From Sneathiella sp. (GTDB taxonomy: Bacteria; Pseudomonadota; Alphaproteobacteria; Sneathiellales; Sneathiellaceae): DNA of 32,333 nt. The notes under the pieces are model-generated. The model was given only the letters and a program-made list of their open reading frames with translations. It ran no database searches and was not told the DNA's origin. Every line of letters begins with the position of its first letter. Within the stretch, counting starts at the first letter, position 1. The DNA lies in the NCBI GenBank assembly GCA_002706985.1, contig PAKP01000073.1:1-32333 (forward strand), in the 5' to 3' direction. This document shows positions 8,045 through 16,717 of this stretch, one piece after another. A program made the translations under genes and the position numbers.

Positions 8045-9910
8045 TTGCAGTCAATGGAAATAGTTGGATCAACATTTCATATCTGGGCGGTTTTTGCCTT
8101 TATCGCCGTCGCGATTGTCGCCTTCGCCAACGAGCGGGTCGAGCTGGAAATTTCCTCCATCGCGGTCATTGCGGGGCTGTTGCTGCTGTTCCATTTCTAC
8201 CCGCTGGTGAATCAGGCCGGAGAAAACCTGCTTACTCCGCGGGAGATTCTGGCCGGGATCGCCGATCCGGCGCTGATCACCGTACTCTCGCTGCTGGTGG
8301 TGGGGCAAGGCATTGTCCGTACCGGGGCGCTGGAACAGCCGATCCGCCGCCTTGTTGCGCTGCGCCGCCATCATCCGGTGCTGGCCATCGCCGTGGTGCT
8401 GTCGACCGTGCTGCTGATCAGCGCCTTCATGAACAATACGCCGGTGGTGGTCATCTTCATCCCGCTGATGACCGCCCTGGCCGAGCGTTTGCACCGCTCG
8501 ACCTCGACCCTGATGATCCCGTTGAGCTACGCCTCCATCCTCGGTGGCATGACGACGCTGATCGGCTCCTCCACCAACCTGCTGGTCATGGCCGCCGCGG
8601 TACAGGCCGGGCAGCCGCAGATCAGCTTTTTCGATTTCACCATTCCGGGTACCGTGCTGGCCATTGCCGGTCTGATCTATGCCCTGATCATTATTCCGCG
8701 CATCCTGCCCGAACGCGGCTCGATGAAGGGCGATGTGATGGATGTGTCGGGCAAGCAGTTCATTGTCCAGATGGAAGTATCCCCTGACAGCCCGCTGGTC
8801 GGCGAGGAAGCGGTCGCCGGACAGTTCCCGAGCCTGCGCAACATCACCATCCGCTTTATCCAGCGGGGGGAGCATATCCTGCTGCCCCCGTTTGACGGCA
8901 TTACCCTGAAACCCGCCGATGCGGTGGTTTTCGCCGGCACCCGCAAATCCATCACCGAGGCCTTCGCCGACAACCCGCAGATACTGCAGGGCTTTCTGGA
9001 GCCGGACAGCGGCAGCACGGAGGCAAGCGAGGAACTCGCCTCGGTGCAGGACCAGACGCTGGCCGAAGCCGTGGTCGCCCCGGCCTCGCGGATGATCGGC
9101 CGGGCACTCTACCAGATCAGCTTCCATTACCGCACCCGCTGCGTCGTCGTCGGCATCCAGCGCCGCTCGCGCATGATCCGCACCAACCGGATGACGGATA
9201 TCCGGCTGGAGGCGGGCGATGTGCTGCTGATCCTCGGCCAGCGGTCGGATATCATGCGGCTCAGAAACAATCCGGATGTGCTGCTGCTCGAATGGTCGGC
9301 GCGCGAACTGCCCGCAACCGCCCTCGCCTGGCGCGCCCGCATCATCTTTGGCGCCGTGGTCGTCCTTGCCGCGACCGGGTTGCTGCCCATTGTGGTGGCG
9401 GCGGTCTGCGGGGCCGTCGCGATGGTCGTCAGCGGCTGTCTCAATGTCTATCAGGCGAGCCGGTCCATCGACCGGCGAATCCTGCTTCTGATCGGAGCCG
9501 CCCTCGGCCTGGGCGCGGCGATGCAGGCAACGGGCGGCGCGAGCTATCTCGCCCATGGCGTCCTCTCGCTGATGATGGGGGCCGGACCGGCGGTGATCCT
9601 CTCGGTTTTCTTCCTGCTGGTCGCCTTCTTCACCAATATTCTCAGCAATAACGCGACCGCCGTGCTGTTCACCCCGATCGGAATCAGTATGGCGCAGGAG
9701 ATGGGGGTCGATCCGATGATCTTCATCTATGCGGTGATTTTCGCCGCCAACTGCTCCTTCGCGACACCCATGGGATATCAGACGAATCTGCTCGTCATGG
9801 GTCCCGGGCACTATAAATTCGCCGATTTTTTCAAGGCCGGCGCCCCTCTCGTCTTGCTGCTTTGGGTTATTTTTTCGCTTTTCGCGCCGTTTTATTATGG
9901 TTTGATGTAA
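8045..9910 (+). CDS. SLC13/DASS-family permease with two TrkA-C (RCK_C) domains
   Basis: A 621-residue inner-membrane transporter. The membrane half-domains (about residues 10-225 and 425-620) carry the duplicated ArsB/NhaD-DASS signatures: FMNNTPVV at 129-136 with GSSTNLL at 174-180, and SNNATAVLFTP with TPMGYQTNLLV near the end. Between them sit two RCK_C-like soluble domains (about 236-305 and 335-405), each ending in the typical L.aGD.l...G pattern. This is the common architecture of sulfate- or dicarboxylate-type SLC13 relatives in bacteria; the ion and substrate are not certain. AAGGA at 8035-8039 is 5 bases before TTG 8045 but 14 before ATG 8054, so TTG is kept as the start. Confidence 0.87.
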   Translation: MQSMEIVGSTFHIWAVFAFIAVAIVAFANERVELEISSIAVIAGLLLLFHFYPLVNQAGENLLTPREILAGIADPALITVLSLLVVGQGIVRTGALEQPIRRLVALRRHHPVLAIAVVLSTVLLISAFMNNTPVVVIFIPLMTALAERLHRSTSTLMIPLSYASILGGMTTLIGSSTNLLVMAAAVQAGQPQISFFDFTIPGTVLAIAGLIYALIIIPRILPERGSMKGDVMDVSGKQFIVQMEVSPDSPLVGEEAVAGQFPSLRNITIRFIQRGEHILLPPFDGITLKPADAVVFAGTRKSITEAFADNPQILQGFLEPDSGSTEASEELASVQDQTLAEAVVAPASRMIGRALYQISFHYRTRCVVVGIQRRSRMIRTNRMTDIRLEAGDVLLILGQRSDIMRLRNNPDVLLLEWSARELPATALAWRARIIFGAVVVLAATGLLPIVVAAVCGAVAMVVSGCLNVYQASRSIDRRILLLIGAALGLGAAMQATGGASYLAHGVLSLMMGAGPAVILSVFFLLVAFFTNILSNNATAVLFTPIGISMAQEMGVDPMIFIYAVIFAANCSFATPMGYQTNLLVMGPGHYKFADFFKAGAPLVLLLWVIFSLFAPFYYGLM

Positions 9911-10002
9911 AATCACGAAGAATTATGAAGCTGCCCTATTTGCGAACCCCCTAATTCGCGTTACCTTTATGTCATGGGAAATGTAACGAGAGATATGGCG
10001 AC

Positions 10003-10722
10003 ATGAAACGCGTGGAAATACCGTCACGCTTCTTCTTCTCGACACCCCCTGCCCCCTGCCCGTATCTGGAAGATCGGCTGGAGCGCAAGGTGGTGACCCT
10101 GCTCGCCGGGGAGGATCCGGACGGCCTGCACAACACGCTCAGCCACGCGGGGTTCCGCCGCAGCCAGGACCTCGCCTACCGGCCGGCCTGTGACGGATGC
10201 AGCGCCTGTATTCCGATTCGGGTCCGGTCGACGGATTTTCAGATGAAAAAATCCTTCCGCCGTATCTGGAAGGCAAATTCCGACATCACCGCCCGCATTC
10301 TGCCCTCCATGGCCAGCCGCGAGCATTTCGATTTGTTTCACCATTATCTGGAATCGCGCCATTCCGAGGGCGGAATGGTCGATATGGATTTCATCGACTA
10401 TCAGGCGATGGTCGAGGAAAGCCCCGTCCGTTCCCGTCTCGTGGAATTCCGAAAGAGCGACAACAGACTGTTCGCTGTCTGTCTCATCGACCTGATGGAA
10501 GACGGCCTGTCGCTCGTCTACAGCTTCTTTGATCCGGAAGAAGAGAAACGGAGCCCGGGCAGCTTCCTCATCCTCTGGCATGTCTCCGAGGCGGAGCGCC
10601 AGGGGCTTCCCTATGTCTATCTCGGCTACTGGATCGATAAGAGCCCAAAGATGGCCTATAAGAAGCGCTTTTATCCGTCCGAAATCCTGACCCGCGACGG
10701 CTGGCAGCTGATCCCGGACTAG
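10003..10722 (+). CDS. bpt: Aspartate/glutamate leucyltransferase (bacterial N-end rule, ATE-like)
   Basis: A 239-residue protein matching the Bpt family along its full length. It has the N-terminal FFFSTPPAPCPYL, the cysteine cluster CDGCSACIPIRV (about residues 63-74), FRRIWKAN, then VYSFFDPEEEKRSPGSFLILW and the C-terminal YVYLGYWIDKSPKMAYKKRFYP. Bpt transfers leucine from Leu-tRNA to proteins with N-terminal Asp or Glu, marking them for ClpS/ClpAP degradation in the cytoplasm. It stands alone, 92 bases after the transporter gene. A CGTTAC/GTAACG 6-bp inverted repeat lies in that gap, at about 9958-9987. A strong terminator-like stem follows downstream. Confidence 0.95.
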   Translation: MKRVEIPSRFFFSTPPAPCPYLEDRLERKVVTLLAGEDPDGLHNTLSHAGFRRSQDLAYRPACDGCSACIPIRVRSTDFQMKKSFRRIWKANSDITARILPSMASREHFDLFHHYLESRHSEGGMVDMDFIDYQAMVEESPVRSRLVEFRKSDNRLFAVCLIDLMEDGLSLVYSFFDPEEEKRSPGSFLILWHVSEAERQGLPYVYLGYWIDKSPKMAYKKRFYPSEILTRDGWQLIPD

Positions 10723-10776
10723 GCGCTTTCCCGCTTTTAAACCTTACAGCACAGCTTTCACCACCTCATAAGAAAA

Positions 10777-10806
10777 CGGCGACGGATCGTTTTTGATCCA
10801 CCGCCG
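10777..10806. terminator. Stem-loop between bpt and the convergent TRAP operon
   Basis: The paired blocks CGGCG/CGCCG and GGATC/GATCC are separated by AC on each side and closed by a GTTTTT loop. The hairpin lies in the 111-base gap between two convergent genes, as expected for a bidirectional terminator. There is no long T-run after the stem. Confidence 0.6.
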
Positions 10807-10833
10807 CGTTCTCTCGCAATACTGCCCCACTCC

Positions 10834-13488
10834 CTAGAAGTAATGCGATACATCCCTGTGATCGGACTGGCAGGCCGCCACGAAGAGTGCCTGTTCATTG
10901 TCAAACCTGCGTTGCTCCCGGATGCCGAGCGTTCCGCGAATCGTCGCTTCATAACGCTCAAGGGTCGGCAGCAGGTTGACCTCCGCCTGATTGCGCCAGT
11001 CGAGCTGGGCTTCATAGTCGGCGACAAGCTCCGTCATGTCTTCCGTCGCCTTCTCGAAGTCAGGCGTCTCGTTTCTCAGGCTGCGCCGTACGCGGGACAG
11101 CCCGGACGAAATATCAGACGCGCCTTCAACCTCGCTCGCGCGACTGCTGAGATCCTCGATCGACGCGACCAGATCCGCCGCATCCGCCGTCGCGAGATTG
11201 GACTGGATCTGCATCAGGTCGGCCTGTAGATCGGCATAGGCGGCATTGTCCTGGAGGGTAGCGACAATCTCGGCAACCGGCTTATAGCCATCTCCAGCCG
11301 CGCGGCGGAACTTGCCACTTAGAATAGTTTCCTCTTTCAGCAGTGCCTTGAAGGTGGCATAGGTTTCCTTCCAGTCCGCCGGTATCTCGGCCGCGAGCCG
11401 CTCCCGGTCCGCTTCCAGATCGGCAACCCGGGCTTCCAGCTTCGCGCGCGCCTCTGCCTGATCATCACTGCGCATCCGGCCGATGGTAATCTTCAGATCA
11501 TCGATTTCCTCGTCTTCCTCGCGAATGTCCGCTTGGATCCGTCGTACCCGCTCTTGCACCGGCATATAATCAACGACGGCCGCATTAATGCGGTCATCCG
11601 CCTCCCAGGCCTGCGCCATCAGGACAGGTGCCTCTTCGGCAGCCTCGAAGCTCTGCTCAAGCCCTGTCTTCAGGCGATCCGGCAGATAATCGAGGTTAAG
11701 CTGCCGCGCCTCGGCAATGGCGCTGTTGATGGCCGCACCCTTGGTGACGAACTGATCGTGGATATACTTGTCGACGCAATAGTCGAGACGCGGGTTACGC
11801 GGCGGCGGTGCGGTTTCCGACGTCAGCGACGCCCGGTTCGGCAAGTAGTTCACCAGCTGCGGGTAGAAACCGACGATGACCAGCGCGATAAGCTGCAGCG
11901 AGATAAAGGCGATCACACCCTTATACATGTCCAGCGTCTTGACGATGGGCGGCGCCACACCACGCAGGTAGAAGAGCGCAAAACCGAACGGCGGCGTCAG
12001 GAACGATGTCTGGATATTGAGGCCGATCATCACGCCAAGCCAAACGGCGGTAATATTCGCCGACGGATCGGCGAGCAGGATCGGCGCGACGATGGGCACC
12101 ACGACCACGGCAATCTCGATAAAATCAAGGAAGAAGCCGAGAATGAAGATCACCGCCATCACAATGGTGAATTTCATCCAGAACCCGCCCGGCAGGCCGT
12201 TCAGGAAGTCGCGGACCAGCTCTTCTCCGCCGAACGCGCGGAAGGCCGCCGTCAGCATTGCGGCGCCGAGCAGGATGATGAAGACGAGAGAGGTCGTCTT
12301 CGCTGTCTCGATCATCACTTCCTGCAGGGTATTTTCGATCTTAAAGGCGCGCCAGCTGCTCCAGCCAATGGCGATAATCAGTCCAATTGTTGCAACAACG
12401 CCGAGGAACACACCCAGCGCATCCTGCGTCGTGTGGATCGCCTTGACGTTGGGCTGGAAGATCATAAGCACAGCCAGGATTCCGATGAGCGAGGCCAGCC
12501 CGAGAATAACGGGCGCATAGGCGTCCTTGCTGCCGTCTTTCAGACGATAGCCCGCCATCATGATCGCCCCGACGGCGCCAATGGCACCAGCCTGGTTCAC
12601 CGTTGCGACACCGGCCAGGATCGATCCCAGAACAAGGAAAATCAGGCCAAGCGGCGGGAATAGCGCCAATGCCAGCTTGGCGAAAAAGGCCTTGTCGAAC
12701 GTGCCGCCATGAACCGCCGGCGCCACCTTCGGGTTGATCAGGGCGTAAATCAGGATAAACAGCATATAGATGGCGACAAGCAACAGGCCCGGTATGAAGG
12801 CACCGAGGAACATTTCGCCCGCGCTGGTCGACACCACGCCAAAGGAGGACGGCATGGAAAGCTCGCCCGTTGCCGCCTTATGCAGTGCCTTTCGCGCCGT
12901 TCCCGCCTGATCCACGGCACTTGCCAGCTGGTCCGCGAGGATGATGAGAACGATGGACGGCGGAATGATCTGACCGAGGGTACCAGAGGCCGCAATCGTT
13001 CCGGTCGCCAGCGATTTCGAATAATTGTTCCTGAGCATCGCCGGCAGCGAGATCAGGCCCATCGCCACCACAGTCGCACCGACGATACCGGTCGTGGCCG
13101 CCAGCAGCGCACCAACAAACACCACGGAGATACCGAGCCCGCCCGGGATGGGGCCGAACAGCTGCGCCATAGTGACCAGCAGATCTTCCGCGATCTTGGA
13201 GCGTTGCAGCATGATGCCCATGAAGATGAAGAGCGGAATGGCGATCAGCGTATCTCGTTCCACCTCCCAATAGACGCCGCGGAGGTTGGTAACCCCGGCG
13301 CTCAGCCACTGCCAGGGGCCGCCATGCGAGAAATAGGCATCCGGGTTTCCGGTCGCGACATATCCGCAGAGCGCGGCAACCGCCACTGTGACAATCGCCG
13401 AGCCGGGCAAGGCGAAGGCGACCGGAAAGCCGGAGCCAAGAGCCAATGCCATCAGGAATACGAGAAGGGCGAGAAAAAGAAGTTCCAT
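10834..13488 (-). CDS. TRAP transporter large permease (DctM) with a ~330-residue coiled-coil C-terminal extension
   Basis: An 884-residue protein. Residues 1 to about 550 are a DctM permease: FALPGSAIVTV near the start, PLFIFMGIMLQRSKIAEDLL, the GTLGQIIPPSIVLIIL signature and NIQTSFLTPPFGFALFYLRG near the end. An extra hydrophobic insert in the middle is typical of the TakM-like subgroup. From about residue 551 a polar tail begins (APPPRNPRL), containing heptad-rich helices (about 640-705 and 750-840). DctM proteins are normally 425-620 residues, so the tail is a clear addition. It is in frame with no stop or frameshift visible. The gene starts 9 bases after the dctQ stop, with AGGA upstream. 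With DctQ and DctP it forms a sodium-driven solute importer. Confidence 0.9.
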   Translation of the reverse strand: MELLFLALLVFLMALALGSGFPVAFALPGSAIVTVAVAALCGYVATGNPDAYFSHGGPWQWLSAGVTNLRGVYWEVERDTLIAIPLFIFMGIMLQRSKIAEDLLVTMAQLFGPIPGGLGISVVFVGALLAATTGIVGATVVAMGLISLPAMLRNNYSKSLATGTIAASGTLGQIIPPSIVLIILADQLASAVDQAGTARKALHKAATGELSMPSSFGVVSTSAGEMFLGAFIPGLLLVAIYMLFILIYALINPKVAPAVHGGTFDKAFFAKLALALFPPLGLIFLVLGSILAGVATVNQAGAIGAVGAIMMAGYRLKDGSKDAYAPVILGLASLIGILAVLMIFQPNVKAIHTTQDALGVFLGVVATIGLIIAIGWSSWRAFKIENTLQEVMIETAKTTSLVFIILLGAAMLTAAFRAFGGEELVRDFLNGLPGGFWMKFTIVMAVIFILGFFLDFIEIAVVVVPIVAPILLADPSANITAVWLGVMIGLNIQTSFLTPPFGFALFYLRGVAPPIVKTLDMYKGVIAFISLQLIALVIVGFYPQLVNYLPNRASLTSETAPPPRNPRLDYCVDKYIHDQFVTKGAAINSAIAEARQLNLDYLPDRLKTGLEQSFEAAEEAPVLMAQAWEADDRINAAVVDYMPVQERVRRIQADIREEDEEIDDLKITIGRMRSDDQAEARAKLEARVADLEADRERLAAEIPADWKETYATFKALLKEETILSGKFRRAAGDGYKPVAEIVATLQDNAAYADLQADLMQIQSNLATADAADLVASIEDLSSRASEVEGASDISSGLSRVRRSLRNETPDFEKATEDMTELVADYEAQLDWRNQAEVNLLPTLERYEATIRGTLGIREQRRFDNEQALFVAACQSDHRDVSHYF

Positions 13489-13497
13489 GATCCTACA

Positions 13498-14493
13498 TTA
13501 CCCTGTCAAGGACGACTCGTGGTCAACATGACCCGGTTGCTCCAGATAGTCGGCAACAGCCTCCATCAGATAACTGACGAATTGAACCAACATGGTGACG
13601 GCGAAAACGGCCAGAAACCCTGCCATCAGATATTTCACCTGCATTCCAACGCCAGATTGCGACACTTCGAAATTTGCCATCGGACTATAGAGAATGGAGG
13701 TCTTGTTTCCCATACCAACGAGCAGGATCGTCCAGCAAAGGGTAATACCCATGAACAGGCTGCCGACCGCGTTCACAAATCCCTTGGTCTTGTTGGTGAA
13801 GCCCGCATAGAATACGTCAACGCGCACATGCCCCTCCTCCACCAGGGTATAGGCACTGGCAAACAGGAAGAGCCCCGCATACCAGAAGCGCACCAGATCG
13901 CCCATGAAGGCCTGCTCATAGGAAAAGATGAACCGGGTTATCACGATCAGTAGCTCGGCAAACACCACCAGCAGCGCCAGCCACTGAAAGCCGAGGGTGC
14001 GCGACCGCAGAGCAATGAAGAGCGACAGGATGATCAGCGGGATATGGACATAGGGGCCGCGAAAATGCACCCGGGCAAGATCGCCATCCAGTTGGGCGCC
14101 CACAAGATAGGGCAGCAATCCTTCTAGCCGGAGAAAAGAAAGGGCCAAATCCACGATGCCAACCAAAAAAACGGCCCAGAAGGCCGCCCTGACAAGATAG
14201 GTATTCATGCGGGTAATAATCGCCGCGTCATCGCGAAGATGCCGCGCGGAGGTGGACTGCACGAAAACAATGGCAAAAACCACCACGCCCACGAACAGCG
14301 CCAACTGTATCCAGGACAGATATGTCACCTCGCCAGAGCCGAATATCGGCTCGACCCCGGGCCAGCCAAGAACAAAAGAAAGAAAATTGTTAAAAAAATA
14401 GATCGGCAGCGCCGCCAGCATACACCATCCAAAGACCCGGACCAACCATTGCAGTCCGCGGTTTGATGCATACACATCACCCGCAGTCGTCAT
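13498..14493 (-). CDS. TRAP transporter small permease (DctQ) with N-terminal membrane extension
   Basis: A 331-residue protein, about twice the normal DctQ size. The C-terminal ~170 residues hold the DctQ domain with the conserved FASAYTLVEEGHVRVDVFY motif and two later spans. The N-terminal half has three or four additional hydrophobic segments (about residues 15-35, 48-72, 85-110 and 130-150). DctQ bridges the binding protein and DctM in the membrane. GGGAGG lies 5-6 bases before the ATG. It is the middle gene of dctP-dctQ-dctM, separated from dctP by a stem-loop. The enlarged form fits the TakPQM-like branch of TRAP transporters, which I infer from the binding protein. Confidence 0.85.
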   Translation of the reverse strand: MTTAGDVYASNRGLQWLVRVFGWCMLAALPIYFFNNFLSFVLGWPGVEPIFGSGEVTYLSWIQLALFVGVVVFAIVFVQSTSARHLRDDAAIITRMNTYLVRAAFWAVFLVGIVDLALSFLRLEGLLPYLVGAQLDGDLARVHFRGPYVHIPLIILSLFIALRSRTLGFQWLALLVVFAELLIVITRFIFSYEQAFMGDLVRFWYAGLFLFASAYTLVEEGHVRVDVFYAGFTNKTKGFVNAVGSLFMGITLCWTILLVGMGNKTSILYSPMANFEVSQSGVGMQVKYLMAGFLAVFAVTMLVQFVSYLMEAVADYLEQPGHVDHESSLTG

Positions 14494-14512
14494 ATATGCC
14501 TCCCATAGAGGA

Positions 14513-14538
14513 AGGGGCGAGATCGCTGTCCCGCCCCT
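14513..14538 (-). terminator. Intra-operon stem-loop after dctP
   Basis: AGGGGCG and CGCCCCT form a perfect 7-bp GC-rich stem with a 12-base loop in the 63-base gap between the dctP stop and dctQ start. No T-tract follows, and GGGAGG for dctQ lies shortly after. It likely attenuates transcription or protects the 3' end of the dctP message, giving more binding protein than permease. Confidence 0.55.
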
Positions 14539-14556
14539 GTCCGCAATTAATGCAAC

Positions 14557-15648
14557 TTAAATCCCCAGAACCCGGTTCCGTTTATTGGAGAAGGCAACTT
14601 CAGCAATTTTCTGATAGCCGCCGATTTCACGGAGGTTCATCTGGAAGCTTTCGTCGATCTTGTTTGCAAGCGCGCTATGGGCACGCGTTTCTTCGAAGAC
14701 CTCAACAGCGGCTTCACCGAAGGCGTCATAAACGTCGTCGCTGAATTCTTTGAGAACAATACCGTTCTCATCGATCATCTTCTTGAGGTATTCACCGTTG
14801 AGTGCCTGGGCTTCTTCATACTGCGCGGCATGCTCTTCCATGCAGCAGACAGTGATCAGATTCTTGTCATGCTGGGAAAGGCCTTCCCACCAGGATTTGT
14901 TCATGCCGAAGGCAAGTCCACCACCCGGCTCATGCATGCCCGGATAGTAATAGTATTTGGCGGCTTCGTAGAACTTCAGGAAGTAGTCGTTATACGGACC
15001 CACCCATTCCGTTGCGTCGATCGCGCCGGAGACGAGGTTTTCGTAAATCTGACCGCCCGGAAGCGAGACAACAGACGCGCCAAGCTTGGCGAGAACGTCA
15101 CCGCCGAGACCCGGCATACGGAATTTCAGGCCCTTGAAGTCATCTGCGGAATTCACTTCCTTGTTGAACCAGCCGCCCATCTGGGTGCCGGTTGCACCGC
15201 ATGGCAGCGCCTTCAGGCCGAACTCACCGGACATTTCGTCCCAGAGTTCCTGACCGCCCTTGAACTTGATCCAGGCGTTCCATTCCACCGTGGTCATGCC
15301 AAACGGCACGGAGGTGAAGTAAGCAAAGCCCGGGTGCTTGCCTTTCCAGTAATAGTCAGCACCGATATAGGCCTGAGCGTTACCGGAGGCAACTTCGTCA
15401 AACGAGTCAAACGCACCGACACGCTCACCAGCGGCGAAATAGTTGACCGTCAGGCGGCCTTCGCTGATTTCCGTGATGCGGGCGCAAAGACGCTGGGCGC
15501 TGATCCCGAGACCGGGGAAGTCCCGCGGCCATGTCGAGACAACTGTGATTTCCTGGCGTTCCTGGGCAATTGCCGGAGCGGCAAAGGGGGCCGCGGCAAC
15601 ACCTGCGCCAGCAATCGCAGCGCCTGTCAAAAACTTGCGTCGTTCCAT
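14557..15648 (-). CDS. TRAP transporter substrate-binding protein, TakP-like (2-oxoacid type)
   Basis: A 363-residue periplasmic binding protein. The signal sequence is Tat-like (ERRKFLTG, then a hydrophobic run to APAIAQ at about 29), suggesting export after folding. The mature part begins with TWPRDFPGLG and shows FAAGERVGAFDSFDEVASG, Gln156, FRMPG with the expected carboxylate-binding Arg177, and ATEWVGPYND with Glu214-Trp215. These segments strongly resemble TakP of Rhodobacter, which binds pyruvate and other 2-oxoacids with a sodium ion; the ligand here is inferred, not shown. The start at 15648 is set by GGGAGG 8 bases upstream; ATG 15699 would put 17 residues before the Tat motif. It is the first gene of the operon. 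Confidence 0.9.
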   Translation of the reverse strand: MERRKFLTGAAIAGAGVAAAPFAAPAIAQERQEITVVSTWPRDFPGLGISAQRLCARITEISEGRLTVNYFAAGERVGAFDSFDEVASGNAQAYIGADYYWKGKHPGFAYFTSVPFGMTTVEWNAWIKFKGGQELWDEMSGEFGLKALPCGATGTQMGGWFNKEVNSADDFKGLKFRMPGLGGDVLAKLGASVVSLPGGQIYENLVSGAIDATEWVGPYNDYFLKFYEAAKYYYYPGMHEPGGGLAFGMNKSWWEGLSQHDKNLITVCCMEEHAAQYEEAQALNGEYLKKMIDENGIVLKEFSDDVYDAFGEAAVEVFEETRAHSALANKIDESFQMNLREIGGYQKIAEVAFSNKRNRVLGI

Positions 15649-15672
15649 AAAATATTCCTCCCGTTTCAAATC

Positions 15673-15705
15673 GATAGGTGGGAAAAGTCCCCCTATCAAA
15701 GATAG
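15673..15705 (-). promoter_or_regulatory. Alternative hairpins in the dctP leader
   Basis: GATAGG-T-GGG and CCC-CCTATC (15673-15697) form a 9-bp stem with one bulged base and a 6-base loop, ending 18 bases before the GGGAGG. The same CTATC (15693-15697) can instead pair with GATAG at 15701-15705 across a 3-base loop. The two hairpins exclude each other, so this may be a leader switch or a protein-binding site. Confidence 0.35.
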
Positions 15706-16118
15706 CTGTCATCTAACAGAAACTTCGCGTCAATACATGTAGCTGCTTTGATGCAAGTCTTATTATTATTCTGACATCTACGGTCAGTTGTATGAACGCT
15801 TGTTCTCCCTGTTGTGGGCAATTTTGCAGGAAGAGAAATCAAATACAAGGCAAATTTTCATATTTCAAAATTTGAATATTAATGCATAAATATGATATAT
15901 GAGATTAAAAAAAATATATAAAGTATTATATATAAACAATTTTATGAATTATTTTTATATACACAAAGGCCTTGTAAAAAGCGAAACTATCGTTATCCCG
16001 CTAAACGATTAACCGTAAAATTTATCGCTTTTGTCTCAATGACAATAATCCCGGCAACTTCGAATCCGCTATTTGACCCCTGCCAATAATCGTAAAACGC
16101 TATGTCAAATTGCCGGCG
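15706..16118. other. AT-rich intergenic region between the two divergent TRAP gene sets
   Basis: About 550 bases separate the two divergent start codons. Positions of roughly 15850-15970 are overwhelmingly A and T, in sharp contrast to the GC-rich surroundings. TTCAAA-A-TTTGAA (15864-15876) is a perfect dyad that could be an operator. I found no convincing gene; the only ATG frames are under 30 codons and lack ribosome-binding sites. The region is likely to hold promoters for both sets and may bind nucleoid proteins. Confidence 0.6.
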
Positions 16119-16147
16119 TTGCGCGAAACCGATCGCTCGCCTATAAC
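16119..16147 (+). promoter_or_regulatory. Candidate sigma-70 promoter of the second dctQM pair
   Basis: TTGCGC and TATAAC are separated by exactly 17 bases. Transcription would start near 16154, about 45 bases before the GTG start of dctQ. Confidence 0.45.
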
Positions 16148-16198
16148 GCTCATACTGTGATATCAGGGGGCAAGACCCTGTAATATGGAAGAATTTGC

Positions 16199-16717
16199 GT
16201 GACCCGTCTGACCGCCCTCGCCCAGATGCTCGACCGGTTCAGTGCAGCCATGGGGAAATACATCTCCTGGCTCGCGCTCCTGATGGTGCTGGTCCAGTTC
16301 CTGCTCGTGCTGGCGCGTTATGTCTTCGGCATCGGGATCATAGCGCTGCAGGAAAGCGTTATCTACAGTTTCGCCCTGCTGTTCATGGTCGGTGCCGCCG
16401 ATACCCTGCGCCGCGACGGCCATGTCCGGATCGATATTTTCTATGAAAAGCTGGGGGACAAGGGCCGGGCGGCGATCAATCTCCTCGGCAGCCTGTTCCT
16501 GCTGATCCCGGTCTGTCTCGTCATCCTGATCCTGAGCTGGCCCTATGTCTCCGGATCCTGGCAGATCATGGAAGGCTCGCGCGAGGGGGCCGGGTTGCCC
16601 TTCCTGTTTCTGCTGAAGTCCCTGTTGCTGGTATTCCCCGTCACTATGATCCTGCAGGCAATCGCCACCATCCTGCGGTCCATGAACGTCTTTCTCCGGC
16701 GGGAGGGCAGCACATGA
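16199..16717 (+). CDS. TRAP transporter small permease (DctQ), second set
   Basis: A 172-residue, four-span protein of normal DctQ size. The conserved region is LQESVIYSFALLFMVGAADTLRRDGHVRIDIFYEKL (about residues 50-85), followed by two more spans. It starts with GTG, with GGAAGA 7-12 bases upstream. Its last codons overlap the start of the following dctM in an ATGA junction, so translation is coupled. No binding-protein gene accompanies it; the nearest dctP is the divergent one 550 bases away. It may share that protein or use one encoded elsewhere. Confidence 0.9.
   Translation: MTRLTALAQMLDRFSAAMGKYISWLALLMVLVQFLLVLARYVFGIGIIALQESVIYSFALLFMVGAADTLRRDGHVRIDIFYEKLGDKGRAAINLLGSLFLLIPVCLVILILSWPYVSGSWQIMEGSREGAGLPFLFLLKSLLLVFPVTMILQAIATILRSMNVFLRREGST

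Noticed and set aside
8069..9916. A 615-codon open frame antisense to the SLC13-like gene
   Set aside because: It mirrors the transporter almost end to end, its translation is rich in His, Asp, Gly and Arg with no domain pattern, and the sense frame has unmistakable family motifs. It is a by-product of GC-rich codon use.
10834..11836. The DctM tail as a separate gene fused by a frameshift
   Set aside because: The frame is continuous, there is no internal ribosome-binding site with a good start at the junction, and long DctM proteins of this kind are plausible; I keep it as a fusion but cannot test sequence accuracy.
12709..13953. A 414-codon open frame antisense to dctM and dctQ (also 11533-12663)
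   Set aside because: The minus-strand frames are clear TRAP permeases; the antisense translations are low-complexity, highly charged and cross a real gene boundary.
15792..15875. A 27-codon cysteine-rich frame in the intergenic region upstream of dctP
   Set aside because: It has no ribosome-binding site, lies in an AT-rich promoter region, and is short enough to arise by chance.
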